Assembly: GCF_049116215.1 (NCBI RefSeq)
Contig: NZ_JAGDZB010000003.1
Coordinates: 310,001 to 374,000 of the forward strand
DNA: 64,000 nucleotides
Reading direction: 5' to 3'
Origin: Shimia sp049116215
GTDB lineage: Bacteria > Pseudomonadota > Alphaproteobacteria > Rhodobacterales > Rhodobacteraceae
Part shown: positions 32,153 through 42,202 of the stretch, in pieces
Position numbering within the stretch: the stretch's first letter is position 1
Layout of the letters: the number at the start of each line of letters is the position of its first letter
The notes under the pieces: generated by a model
What the model was told of the DNA's origin: nothing
Database searches by the model: none
What the model saw: only the letters and a program-made list of their open reading frames with translations
Made by a program: the position numbers and the translations under genes

Positions 32153-33949
32153 ATGAGCGAATTGTTAACCGCAGCCCAAATGCGCGCCATCGAGCAGGCC
32201 GCAATTGAGTCGGGCGAAGTCACCGGCCTGGAGTTGATGGAGCGGGCCGGGCAGGGCGTGGTGGAAGCCATTTTTGAGGAGTGGCCGGAGCTTGGTGCTC
32301 GGGATAAAGAGGCTGGGGGCCAGCCCCCCGACCCCCGGGATATTTCTGGAATGAGAATGCGGGCTGTCGTGCTGTGTGGGCCTGGGAACAATGGCGGCGA
32401 CGGTTTTGTTGTGGCGCGGCTTTTGCATCAGCGGGGCTGGGCTGTGGAGGTGTTTCTCTATGGAGATGCCGAGAAACTGCCGCCTGATGCACGGGTGAAT
32501 TATGAGCGGTGGTGTGAATTGGGGGCGGTCAGTCCGTTAACTGAAAAGAATCCACGGCAAGGTTTCTTTGCCGATATCTATGTCGATGCCTTATTTGGGA
32601 CTGGATTGAAGCGAGGCCTTGAGGGGGAGGTGTTTCGTGTGGTCCGGCATCTGTGTGGGGGGGATGGAGATCACTACCAAGATCGAATGGTCAGTATTGA
32701 TGGGCCGTCAGGTCTTTGTTTAGATAGTGGCCGCGTGCTGCATCAAGGACCCATCGAAATTTGGCCCGACGAGGTGCATGCGAGGCTTCCCGATGAAGTG
32801 AAGGTTCGAATTGACACGCCTGACCGCCTACACGATTTTCATGATCGCCGATCTGCACTGACTGTGTGTTTTGATAGCCCAAAGCCGGGCCATTTTTTGG
32901 CCCATGGTCCAGACCTATGTGGCAAGGTTATTGTCAAAGATATTGGTATCTCTAGGCAGCGCCTTCAGTACAATGGAGCCCCCTGTGATGTAGCGTTTGC
33001 GCACGGCCCTAAATCCTCTAGACGTGCGATGCGGCCTGCATTTCTGCGGCTTGTTGAACAGCAGAGCTGCTCAGAGGATCCGCGACCTTTTGGTGGGGTG
33101 GCGTTGCAACTTTTGCAAAAATATCGGGGCAATCACAAATTCTTCCACGGCCACGCGCTCATCCTCACTGGCGGCTCCGGGAAAACCGGTGCGGCGCGGT
33201 TGGCAGCGCGGGGGGCGCTGCGCATCGGCGCGGGGCTTGTCACGCTGGGCGTGCCGCCGAGTGCACAACAAGAGGTATCCTGTCAGATTTCAGCTTTGAT
33301 GTTGCAGCGGATGGCGGATGTTCAGGCACTTGCGGATGTCTTGCAGGATGAACGCATAAACGCGCTGTGCTTGGGGCCGGGCATGGGGCTGGAAAGGGCG
33401 CGGGATTTGGTCCCGGTGGCGCTGACCGCCAAACGCGCAGTGGTGTTGGATGCGGACGCATTGAGCGCCTATGCAGATGCTCCAACAGAACTTTTTGATC
33501 TTTTGCATGAGAAAGTTGTGCTGACGCCGCATGGCGGCGAGTTTGCCCGGCTGTTTCCGGACATTGCGGCCAAGCTGGCGGAACCACCGACCAAAGGCCC
33601 GGCTTTTTCCAAAGTGGACGCGACTCGAGATGCTGCCGCGCGGGCAGGGTGCGTCGTATTGTTTAAGGGGCCGGATACTGTGATTGCTTCGCCAAGCGGG
33701 CAATGTGCCGTGAATGCGGCGGTCTATGAGCGCGCGGCGCCTTGGTTGGCGACAGCGGGTTCTGGGGATGTTTTGGCGGGGTTTATCACAGGACTCTTGG
33801 CCCGCGGGCTTGCACCGCAATGGGCTGCGGAGGCGGCCGCGTGGTTACACGTGGAATGCGCGCGCGCCTTTGGGCCGGGATTGATTGCCGAGGACTTGCC
33901 GGAGATGCTTCCGCAGGTGCTGCGTTCTTTGGACAACGCGCGGCGGTAA
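32153..33949 (+). CDS. nnr: Bifunctional NAD(P)H-hydrate epimerase/dehydratase
   Basis: 598 residues, longer than most family members (about 500-540). N-terminal YjeF_N epimerase with VLCGPGNNGGDGFVVARLL and VDALFGTGL. C-terminal carbohydrate-kinase-like dehydratase with ILTGGSGKTGAARLAARGALRIGAGLVTLG, LGPGMG, LTPHGGEFARL and the catalytic Asp in TAGSGDVLAGF. It repairs hydrated NADH and NADPH. Residues 54-66 are encoded by a copy of the intergenic repeat family A, between the first helix and the nucleotide-binding strand. The linker around 32560-33110 is AT-richer and irregular, with a GDGDHYQD-type insert. The key motifs remain intact. Confidence 0.9.
   Translation: MSELLTAAQMRAIEQAAIESGEVTGLELMERAGQGVVEAIFEEWPELGARDKEAGGQPPDPRDISGMRMRAVVLCGPGNNGGDGFVVARLLHQRGWAVEVFLYGDAEKLPPDARVNYERWCELGAVSPLTEKNPRQGFFADIYVDALFGTGLKRGLEGEVFRVVRHLCGGDGDHYQDRMVSIDGPSGLCLDSGRVLHQGPIEIWPDEVHARLPDEVKVRIDTPDRLHDFHDRRSALTVCFDSPKPGHFLAHGPDLCGKVIVKDIGISRQRLQYNGAPCDVAFAHGPKSSRRAMRPAFLRLVEQQSCSEDPRPFGGVALQLLQKYRGNHKFFHGHALILTGGSGKTGAARLAARGALRIGAGLVTLGVPPSAQQEVSCQISALMLQRMADVQALADVLQDERINALCLGPGMGLERARDLVPVALTAKRAVVLDADALSAYADAPTELFDLLHEKVVLTPHGGEFARLFPDIAAKLAEPPTKGPAFSKVDATRDAAARAGCVVLFKGPDTVIASPSGQCAVNAAVYERAAPWLATAGSGDVLAGFITGLLARGLAPQWAAEAAAWLHVECARAFGPGLIAEDLPEMLPQVLRSLDNARR
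32311..32349 (+). repeat. Family A repeat inside nnr
   Basis: GGCTGGGGGCCAGCCCCCC hairpin, then GACCCCCGGGATATTTCTGG, the core of the family seen at 3286 and 16925. It is in frame and adds EAGGQPPDPRDISG to the protein. Confidence 0.72.
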
Positions 33950-34033
33950 CTTGGGGCGGTTTGCTGGTCTTTTCTTCAAATTTGACGTAGCCTGATCTCA
34001 ATAAACAAAACACAGGTCTGGCAGGTCTGTTCC

Positions 34034-35092
34034 ATGGCGAATTATTCATTTTGGGCGTTGGGGGAATCCCACGTCTCGGTATCTGGTGGCGTCTCGTTGG
34101 ACGGGATCACACAGGGGGACGGCAGTCACCTTGTGGGGGAAACCATCACACTCAATTCAAATGCCTGGGAGCAGATCTCTGTACGGGACCGTGGCAGCGA
34201 TACCAATTTTGACGACAATGACGGCAATCAACGGCTGGCTGGATCCCAGACCTTTGACGGCACCACCTATGGCAATCGAACACGGATCGAAGCGGAGTAT
34301 GAGTTTGTCCTGCTGGACCCCAGCACGGGGCAAACCTACCGCGTCCTGTCGGTGAACTTTAACAACTCTTCGCCAGCTTATGGAACGGTGGAGGGGCTGG
34401 CCTTTGTCGATGAATTTCCGCCGGTTGGTGTGCCGCTGACGGTGATTTCCGCTCAGGAAGGGCCGACGGGTGGTTCCGCGGTGGATCAGTCAAATATTGC
34501 CGCCCCGCCTTGCTTTACGCCGGGAACACTGATCCGCATGCGCGGCGGGCAGGTGCCGGTGGAGACCATTCAAGTGGGGGATCTGGTCAAGACGCTGGAT
34601 CACGGGTTTCAACCCGTGCGTTGGATTGGGAGTGTCACGCTGTCAGCGGCCCAACTTGCCGCAAACCCAAGTTTCCAGCCGGTGCAGATACAAAAAAACG
34701 CCTTTGGGGCTGGGCGGCCGCGCCGCACGCTGACGGTATCTCCACAGCATCGCATTCTATTGGAGGGCTGGCGTGCAGAACTGTTTTGTGGCGAGCCTCA
34801 AGTATTGGCTGCGGCGGTGCATCTGGTGAATGACAGTGGTGTGCGTGTGGTGCACCCCGACGGGCCTTTGACCTATATTCATCTGCAATTTGACCAACAT
34901 GAGATTTTGGACAGTGAGGGTCTTTTTACGGAAAGCCTGTTTGCGGGGCCGGGGGCTTTGCAAGGTTTGCCGGATGAAAGCCGCGCCGAACTGGTGGCGT
35001 TGTTTCCCGAGCTTGCGCGCGGAAACAGTGGGACCTTGGCCCGCCCCTTGGCACGGCGGCAGGAGGTGCAGGCCATTCACCTAAATGGATGA
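34034..35092 (+). CDS. Hint (hedgehog/intein) domain protein
   Basis: 352 residues. The N-terminal 150 residues are a beta-rich region with no catalytic motif. The Hint domain runs from Cys160 (CFTPGTLIRMRGGQVPVETIQVGD) through TLTVSPQHRILLEG to about residue 310. This is the Hint_2 type found in many Rhodobacterales proteins, often in secreted or RTX-like contexts. Hint domains can cleave their own N-terminal peptide bond; the catalytic Cys and the His in SPQHRI are present, but the usual C-terminal splicing residues are not. Function unknown. Monocistronic, upstream of tRNA-Leu. Confidence 0.82.
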   Translation: MANYSFWALGESHVSVSGGVSLDGITQGDGSHLVGETITLNSNAWEQISVRDRGSDTNFDDNDGNQRLAGSQTFDGTTYGNRTRIEAEYEFVLLDPSTGQTYRVLSVNFNNSSPAYGTVEGLAFVDEFPPVGVPLTVISAQEGPTGGSAVDQSNIAAPPCFTPGTLIRMRGGQVPVETIQVGDLVKTLDHGFQPVRWIGSVTLSAAQLAANPSFQPVQIQKNAFGAGRPRRTLTVSPQHRILLEGWRAELFCGEPQVLAAAVHLVNDSGVRVVHPDGPLTYIHLQFDQHEILDSEGLFTESLFAGPGALQGLPDESRAELVALFPELARGNSGTLARPLARRQEVQAIHLNG

Positions 35093-35202
35093 TGTTCAGT
35101 GGTGCCGACTGCTGAGTTGCTGAATTGTTTTGCTGGAATTTTTGTTTCTGACCACTTTCCGCTCGCATCCCACAAAAAGCTTTGCTAAGACGCGCCCATC
35201 GT

Positions 35203-35287
35203 GCGGGTGTGGCGGAATTGGTAGACGCACCAGATTTAGGTTCTGGCGCCGCGAGGCGTGGGGGTTCAAGTCCCTTCACCCGCACCA
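35203..35287 (+). tRNA. tRNA-Leu (anticodon TAG)
   Basis: 85 bases with encoded CCA. Acceptor stem GCGGGTG / CACCCGC, anticodon stem-loop CCAGA-TTTAGGT-TCTGG giving anticodon TAG (reads CUA/CUN Leu codons), a long class II variable arm (GCCGCGAGGCGT) and T-arm GGGGGTTCAAGTCCCTT. All stems pair well, so it should be functional. Confidence 0.97.
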
Positions 35288-35322
35288 TGACACTCCCATT
35301 AGCAGTATGAATTGTTGATTTG

Positions 35323-37119
35323 TCACTCGATATCAACGTGTTCCGGTGTGTTCCGGGTTTCGTAGTCATACCGTTCGATCCACGGGCGTAAGGTTTCTTT
35401 ACATGGGGCAAGCTCTGTCTGGTAGCGGCGCCAGCGTTCTTTGGATGTAGAATAGAGCGGTTGGCTGACCTGGGCGTAACTCGGCGTGTTGATCCGTCCG
35501 CGCGCCGTGGCTTGGCCAACATTGTCAAGTACGGCGCTGTTCCACGGGAGCTTCAGGAACGACAGAAGGCTGCGCAAACTGTCGATTTGTGCGTCAATCA
35601 ACGCCTCGTATTTGTGGGCGTGCACCTGAAGGCCATACGTGAAGGCAGCTTGGTCAAATTTCTGCATACCCGCATCATACAGTCCCGCCGCGGTTTGAGT
35701 CGACAGCATGGTTGCCATGGGGAGGTTGAGTTTGAAGTTTTGCATAAAGCAGCTCAGCACGCAGTCCATCGGATGGCGTAGCGCGAGGACACGCTTGGTG
35801 GACGGGAAGATGTTGTGCAGTAGATGAACGTCCAAAAGATTGAGCGGCATTTTGTCGATGACAACACCGGGTCCCTTTGCGTCCAGATACCGGTCGGCGA
35901 CGCGCCAATAGGCTGCCTGTAAGGCGCGACGTTGCGTGTTGCACAAGTTGTTTGCTGGCGACCATTCCAACAGCTCCGGAAAGTCCTTTGCCAATTCCGC
36001 GACAATTTCGATCTCTTCCATCACGGCAATTTCAGAATGACCGCGCAAGCAGGTGTCCAGCAGGGTTGTGCCAGAACGCGGGAAGCCAACTAGAAACGTG
36101 GGTGTTCGGGTGTCTGGTGCCTGCACTAGATCAGGTGTTTTTGATGCTAATGGCGTGTTGGCCTTGTCCCGCTGCCGAGCCAGATAGGCCGGTACATCAG
36201 CGACAATTGCAGGGGGGGGCTTTGGCTGCCGCCTCGTTCATGGCGGTGAACCGCGTGAAAGCTTCTTTTGTGTCGCCAAGTTTGTCCGCAATTGCGGCGA
36301 GGAGCCAGAGATGGGACGTTAGCTTGTCGGGGTCCAGTTTCGTCACGTCGACAGCTCGCGCCGCCTCTTGCGCAGCAACGTATTTTTTGTTTCGAAAGTG
36401 CAGCATGGTTGTGAAATGTGCGATGGCGTCGGTGGCGATAGGGGCGCGGGTTGCGACAACTCCCAGACGGGCTTCCAAATCTGTGAGCCTGTTGCGCTTT
36501 TCATAAAGCTCCAAAAGGCTCCAGGCAGTGTCCAAGGTGTCTGGATTGAGCGTCAAACAGCGTTGGTAAGCTGCGTCTGCCTCTGTGACGCGATCCAAGT
36601 CCCCAAGGACATTGCCGAGGTTCTACCAATGTACAGGGCTTTCGGGGGCAGCGTCCTGGCCTTGCAGGTAGGTTCTCAGCGCTTGTTCTAACCGGCCAGC
36701 ACCGCGCAACAAAGCGCCGAGATTGCAATAGCCATCCGCGCTCTTTGGCGCCAGGTTGATTACGTTGCGAAACGCGGTCTCAGCCGTTGTCACATCACCG
36801 AGCGCTTTGGAGGTCATGCCCTTCAAGTTCCAGAGAAAAGCGGAGGTGGGGAATTCGGCCACGGCGACAGAAAGGATCTGCGAAAACTTTGTAAATTGGC
36901 TGTTTTGAAACAGCGCAAGTATCTGTTGCTGCAGGTCTTTGGGCGGATGACTCAGATTTGGGTGTTTGCTTTCCAGCACAGAGAGCGCAGATTTTGCGCG
37001 CGGATTTTTGGGGAAATGATCCAGTATATTGCGATATCGGGAACGGGCAGTGCGCATTTCGCCAGATTTTTCCAGTCGCCTGGCAGGGCCAGCCTACGTT
37101 GAACATTGGGTGCGCCCAT
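35323..37119 (-). pseudogene. Broken TPR-sulfotransferase gene
   Basis: Pieces of one gene: N-terminal TPRs (GEMRTARSRYRNILDHFPKNPRA), then more TPRs (LGNVLGDLDRVTEADAAYQRC), then a sulfotransferase domain with the PAPS-binding loop FLVGFPRSGTTLLDT. An amber codon at 36623-36625 interrupts HW-x-NLGNVL where TPRs usually have a Tyr or similar. An eight-G tract at 36212-36219 holds one base too many: with seven, the frame would read through APPAIVADVPAYLARQ into the sulfotransferase. The likely original start (ATG 37119, AGAGG upstream) is in another frame from the TPRs, a possible third lesion. Such proteins usually modify sugars or lipids with sulfate. Confidence 0.8.
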
Positions 37120-37241
37120 TCTGGACCTCTGAACTGTTGTTTTTTTCTAATTAGCCAAAGAGGTTGAACGAAGTTTAAAACAAGCGTGCAAGGCCCTTTG
37201 TCGCTCTGTGTAGAAATGTCTTCCCCCGAACGCCTCGATGC

Positions 37242-37261
37242 ATTACTAATTCTCTAGTAAT
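37242..37261. promoter_or_regulatory. Palindromic BlaI-type operator
   Basis: ATTACTA-ATTCTC-TAGTAAT, a perfect 7-bp inverted repeat with a six-base spacer, 19 bases before the blaI-like start. BlaI/MecI repressors bind TAC/GTA dyads of this kind and repress their own operon. Confidence 0.75.
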
Positions 37262-37280
37262 CAAACACGGAGTGGCCACG

Positions 37281-37673
37281 TTGGCACGTCGACGCAGTGA
37301 GATGCTCACGGATGTTGAGCTGGAATTTATGATTGCCCTTTGGGAGATCGGCACAGGGTCTGTGCGCGATATTATGGGGGCGCTTCAGGATGACCAGCAG
37401 CGCGCTTATACATCTGTCGCAACCGTGATGAAAATTCTCGACGACAAGGGATTTGTGACCTCGGACCGTAAGGACCGGGCGTTGGTTTATACCCCTGCCG
37501 TCCAGAAGCGCGACTATGAAGGTCGCAGCCTGAAAAATCTGTCTAAAACCTTGTTTGGAGGAACCCCGACAGCGCTGGTGGCGCGACTGGTGGATAATGA
37601 GGACCTGACGGACGAAATGATCCAGGAAATCAAAGAGATCATCGACACAAGGATCAGAAAGGATGACGGTTGA
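37281..37673 (+). CDS. BlaI/MecI/CopY-family repressor
   Basis: 130 residues from TTG at 37281, preferred over GTG at 37272 because GGAG lies eight bases upstream. Winged helix LTDVELEFMIALWEIGTGSVRDIM...AYTSVATVMKILDDKGFVTSDRKDRALVYTPAV, then a dimerisation tail. The region ALVARLVDNEDL contains the usual protease-sensitive part (BlaI is cleaved between Asn and Phe in Staphylococcus, but no such Asn-Phe is visible here). It overlaps the M56 peptidase gene by 11 bases. The operator lies just upstream. Confidence 0.85.
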   Translation: MARRRSEMLTDVELEFMIALWEIGTGSVRDIMGALQDDQQRAYTSVATVMKILDDKGFVTSDRKDRALVYTPAVQKRDYEGRSLKNLSKTLFGGTPTALVARLVDNEDLTDEMIQEIKEIIDTRIRKDDG

Positions 37674-38778
37674 TCAAATCGTAGGGGGGGCGATCTGGGT
37701 TCAGCTTTTGATCCTGTTGGCCGCATGTGTTTTTGCCTGTTTTGAGGGCCTTTTTGTGCTGTCTGGAGGACGGCGAAGCTTCCATACGCGACGACGTTTG
37801 GGCATGGCAGCCATAGCCTGTTTGGCCTTGGTGCCGTTGGTCACGCCGTATCTGATGACAACGTCTTATGCGGCTTCTGTGAATGCGACAGATGTGGTTG
37901 TTTCTCAGGTGCTTAGCGGGAATATTGCGTTGTCCGCACAAGAGATGTCGGCGCTGTTGGCGTTAAAAACGCAGTGGTTGGCGCAGATGTCCACTGGCGG
38001 TTCAATTGTTGCGCAGGTGTTGATTGCGGCGTTTGCTATCGGCTTTGTCGTGCGTGGCGTCTACTTAGCCATCAATATTGGACGCATTCGTCGGGCCATT
38101 GAAGCCGGGCGTGTGGTACAACATACCAAATGGGTGTCTGTGGTGGTGTCGCCTGCTGTGAACGTGCCGTTTTCGACTCGTGGGTTGCTGCGCTACTACG
38201 TGGTGTTGCCGACGTCTTTGTTTCGCGATGGCGCAGGGGTAGAGATGGCACTGGGTCATGAGATGCAGCACATACGTCAAGGCGATGTGGATGCGGAAGT
38301 TCTGCTGTCGTTGATCTCTCCATTGGCGGTGCTCAATCCGGGTTTTTGGTTCCTTTCCAGCCGCTTGCGTAAGTTGGGTGAACTGGCCTGTGACCGAGCT
38401 TATCTGGCACGTAAGGGCTTTGATGCGCATGGTTATGCGCTTCGGCTGTTGGAAATTGCGCGGTATTCTCAAACGCAGGCCAAGGCGCAGCCGACGGCTT
38501 TTGGTGTGCCTTTGGTGGGCCGCAAGATTCCATTCCTGTCACGTCGGTCGATGCTGAAAGATCGTATCGTGGAGATTGCGCGAGATCAGGATGATCCGGC
38601 GAAGGAAGCCTTGGTTTTGGGCGCGGGCATGTCGGTGTTGATGGCCGGTGTGGTGCTGCTTGGGGCGGTGTCTTTGACCGAGCCGGAGGATTGGAGCCAT
38701 GAGCGGATCATGCTCAGCACGGTGGCCAATCTGGACCGTCTGAATGAACTCAACACGCTGGCGCAGCGCAGCTGGTAA
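37663..38778 (+). CDS. M56-family (BlaR1/MecR1-like) membrane metallopeptidase
   Basis: 371 residues with membrane segments near 10-30, 45-65 and 105-130, and another near the C-terminus. The zinc protease motif is H199-E-M-Q-H203 (ALGHEMQHIRQGD), with the third ligand in E240-LACDRAYL. There is no extracellular penicillin-binding sensor domain after the protease, unlike BlaR1. It probably senses a membrane or cell-wall signal and inactivates the coupled repressor; whether it cleaves the repressor itself is unknown. No beta-lactamase gene is nearby. Confidence 0.85.
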   Translation: MTVDQIVGGAIWVQLLILLAACVFACFEGLFVLSGGRRSFHTRRRLGMAAIACLALVPLVTPYLMTTSYAASVNATDVVVSQVLSGNIALSAQEMSALLALKTQWLAQMSTGGSIVAQVLIAAFAIGFVVRGVYLAINIGRIRRAIEAGRVVQHTKWVSVVVSPAVNVPFSTRGLLRYYVVLPTSLFRDGAGVEMALGHEMQHIRQGDVDAEVLLSLISPLAVLNPGFWFLSSRLRKLGELACDRAYLARKGFDAHGYALRLLEIARYSQTQAKAQPTAFGVPLVGRKIPFLSRRSMLKDRIVEIARDQDDPAKEALVLGAGMSVLMAGVVLLGAVSLTEPEDWSHERIMLSTVANLDRLNELNTLAQRSW

Positions 38779-38847
38779 AATTGTCAGAAACTTAGAAAGC
38801 AGCCCCGTCACAGTGCTTTGTGGCGGGGCCGTTAACCGTTTGAAATC

Positions 38848-38898
38848 CACGTCGGTAAAGCGTCGGTATTGCGGCTGTTTTGCGGTGGTGCGTGTTTT
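38848..38898. repeat. Intergenic repeat, family B copy 1
   Basis: CACGTCGGTAAAGCGTCGGT followed by ATTGCGGCTGTTTTGCGG and TGGTGCGTGTTTT. Nearly the same sequence follows the dehalogenase gene at 53543-53593. Here it lies downstream of the M56 gene. Confidence 0.7.
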
Positions 38899-38938
38899 GA
38901 GAACGCGGCGGCGTTAAGGAAGGTTTCGGCCGCTTAAG

Positions 38939-39060
38939 AGTTGGGGCGCTGCCCCAATCTCCGATGGCGCCTCTCCCGAGGTATTTCTCGAAGCAGAAGA
39001 GACTGCGCCTCTGCTTCTTCTTGCCCTAAATATCCCCGCCGGAGGCATCCGCGCGTGCGA
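38939..39060. repeat. Intergenic repeat block, family A variant
   Basis: TTGGGGCGCTGCCCCAA hairpin, CTCCCGAGGTATTTCTCGAAGC, then AGAAGAGACTGCGCCTCTGCTTCT and CTAAATATCCCCGCCGGAGG. GC hairpin plus CCCGAGGTATTT is a diverged copy of the arrangement at 3286 and 16925. It occupies most of the gap between the M56 gene and the glycerol operon. Confidence 0.6.
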
Positions 39061-39098
39061 CTGGGAGCAGGTGGTGTGGCTCTTGCCCAAACAGAAAG

Positions 39099-39122
39099 GG
39101 CAGCGCTGTGTCTTGCGCTGCC
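39099..39122 (-). terminator. Terminator of the glycerol transporter operon
   Basis: GGCAGCGC / GCGCTGCC stem with an eight-base loop, 27 bases after the glpU stop. On the minus strand it is followed by CTTT. Confidence 0.75.
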
Positions 39123-39148
39123 TTTTGATCGCTTCTCAGTTATTGGGG

Positions 39149-39427
39149 TTAGACCTTCCAGAAGCAGAAGGTGCCCCAGCCAATCGCCAAACCCAGAGGC
39201 CACCAGAGTGGTTCGCCCATCAGACCCAGCCAGGCGAGGAAGATGAAGCTGCCGCCCAGGCAGGTGAGGAACAGCCGGTCGCCTCGGGTGGTGGTGAGGC
39301 CAAGCACACCTTTGCGCTCGGCTCCGCCAGGGTATTTGATCTCCAGCACAATCAGCAGGCCAATTGTGGAGAACAGGCAGATGAAGATTGCGGCCGTGGG
39401 CCAGGTCCATGCCATCCAGCTTAGCAT
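39149..39427 (-). CDS. glpU: DUF2160 membrane protein of glycerol transporter
   Basis: 92 residues from the ATG at 39427 (GGGGAGAG upstream), with two or three hydrophobic segments: MLSWMAWTWPTAAIFICLF, RLFLTCLGGSFIFLAWLGL and WPLGLAIGWGTFCFW. DUF2160 proteins are encoded only with this type of glycerol ABC transporter; in Rhizobium leguminosarum the gene is named glpU. Its role is accessory and not essential by analogy. It follows the permease glpQ with two bases between. Confidence 0.87.
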   Translation of the reverse strand: MLSWMAWTWPTAAIFICLFSTIGLLIVLEIKYPGGAERKGVLGLTTTRGDRLFLTCLGGSFIFLAWLGLMGEPLWWPLGLAIGWGTFCFWKV

Positions 39428-39428
39428 A

Positions 39429-40226
39429 TCAAACTCTCCCCATCGCGAAGCCCTTCGCGATGTAGTTGCGGACAAAATAGATCACGATGGCGCCGGGGAT
39501 GATGGTGAGCGTGCCGGCCGCAGCCAGCAGGCCCAGTTCATATCCCGCAGAGGAGGCGGTTTTGGTCATCGTGGCGGCGATCGGTTTGGCGGCCACGGCT
39601 GTGAGCGTTTTGGCCAAAAGCAATTCCACCCATGAAAACATGAAACAGAAGAAGGCGGCGACGCCCACACCGGCTTTGATCGTCGGGATGAAGATTGTCA
39701 GGAAGAAGCGCGGGAAGGAATAGCCATCCACATAGGCGGTTTCATCCAACTCCTTTGGCACGCCGCCCATGAAGCCCTCCAAGATCCACACGGCGAGCGG
39801 GATGTTGAAGAGGCAGTGTGCCAGCGCCACGGCGAGGTGCGTGTCAAACAGGCCCACAGCGGAGTAGAGTTGAAAGAAGGGCAGGGCAAACACGGCGGCA
39901 GGCGCCATGCGGTTGGTGAGCAGCCAGAAGAACAACTGCTTGTCGCCCAAGAAGCGGTAGCGGCTGAAGGCGTAGGCTGCTGGCAAGGCCACTGCGATGG
40001 AGATCACCGTGTTCAGAGATACATAGATGATCGAGTTGATATAGCCCCAATACCATGTCGGATCGGTGAAGATCGTGATGTAGGCCTCCAGCGTGAAGGT
40101 CTGGGGGAAGAGTGAAAACCCGGAGAGGATCTCGTTGGTGGTTTTAAAGCTCATCGCCACCAGCCAGTAGATCGGCAGCATCAGGAAGAAGATATAGAGG
40201 ATTGGAACGAGTGATCGTTTACGCAT
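39429..40226 (-). CDS. glpQ: Glycerol ABC transporter permease GlpQ
   Basis: 265 residues, six predicted transmembrane segments of the MalG-type binding-protein-dependent permease family. The EAA loop, which docks onto the ATPase, is in GGVPKELDETAYVDGYSFPRFFLTIFIPTIKAG. Start AAACGATCACTC... at 40226, 11 bases after glpP. Second permease subunit of the glycerol importer. Confidence 0.93.
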   Translation of the reverse strand: MRKRSLVPILYIFFLMLPIYWLVAMSFKTTNEILSGFSLFPQTFTLEAYITIFTDPTWYWGYINSIIYVSLNTVISIAVALPAAYAFSRYRFLGDKQLFFWLLTNRMAPAAVFALPFFQLYSAVGLFDTHLAVALAHCLFNIPLAVWILEGFMGGVPKELDETAYVDGYSFPRFFLTIFIPTIKAGVGVAAFFCFMFSWVELLLAKTLTAVAAKPIAATMTKTASSAGYELGLLAAAGTLTIIPGAIVIYFVRNYIAKGFAMGRV

Positions 40227-40237
40227 GATCGCTCTCC

Positions 40238-41097
40238 TTAGTTCAGGTCGTCTTTGGTCATCAGCGTGTAGAACAGCCAGGACACAAAGAGGGTGATTGC
40301 GAAGTAGATGAGGCTCATCGCGGCGGCAGGGCCGAGGTCAAACTGACCCAAAGCGATTTTCACCAGATCGATGGACAGAAGCGTGGTCGAGTTGCCTGGG
40401 CCACCGCCCGTGAGCACAAATGGCTCGGTGTAGATGTTGAAGCTGTCCATAAAGCGCAGAAGGATGGCGATGGTCAGCACGTTTTTCATCTTGGGCAGTT
40501 GGATGTAGCGGAACACCGACCAGTTGGAGGCGCCGTCAATCTTGGCCGCCTGATAGTAGGCATCCGGGATTGAGACGAGACCGGCGTAGGCCAGAAGTAC
40601 CACCAGCGATGTCCAGTGCCAGACATCCATGCCAATGATGGTGATCCAGGCTGCGACAGGGTCCTGTGTCATGTCGTAGTTGATGCCAAGCACGTGGTTC
40701 AGGAAGTAACCCAAGAGACCAATGTCTGGCAGGGCAAAGATGTTCCACATGGCGCCCACCACGTTCCACGGGATCAGCATCGGCAGGGCCATGAGCACAA
40801 GGCAGACCGGCACCCAGAAGCCCTGGCGCGGCATGGCAAGCGCGATGGCGATGCCCAGTGGTACCTCGATGATCAGGATCATGAAGGTGAAGAAGAATTG
40901 GCGTCCTAATGCGGCGTGGAAGCGTTCAGACCGTAGGATTTGTTCGAACCAGGTGAGGCCTTCCCAGAAGAACAGGTTGTCGCCGAAGGTTTCCTGCACC
41001 GAATAGTTGACCACTGTCATCATTGGGATGATGGCGTTGAAGGCCACAAGCAGCAGCACCGGGGCTACGAAGAACCAGGCTTTTTGGTTTTCGGTTT

Positions 41098-41101
<4 letters not shown>
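40238..41101 (-). CDS. glpP: Glycerol ABC transporter permease GlpP
   Basis: 287 residues, six predicted transmembrane segments of the MalF-type family, with the EAA loop SIPDAYYQAAKIDGASNWSVFRYIQLPKMK near residues 175-204. The start overlaps the glpT stop by four bases. It forms the membrane channel with GlpQ. Confidence 0.93.
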
Positions 41102-42189
<1,088 letters not shown>

Positions 42190-42202
42190 TCTTTAATGCC
42201 CC

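Noticed and set aside
35203..37119. Integration site at tRNA-Leu
   Set aside because: No repeat of the tRNA 3' end and no integrase; the adjacent broken gene is an ordinary decayed gene.
37281..38778. Beta-lactam resistance locus
   Set aside because: BlaI and M56 genes are present, but there is no sensor domain and no beta-lactamase or PBP gene.
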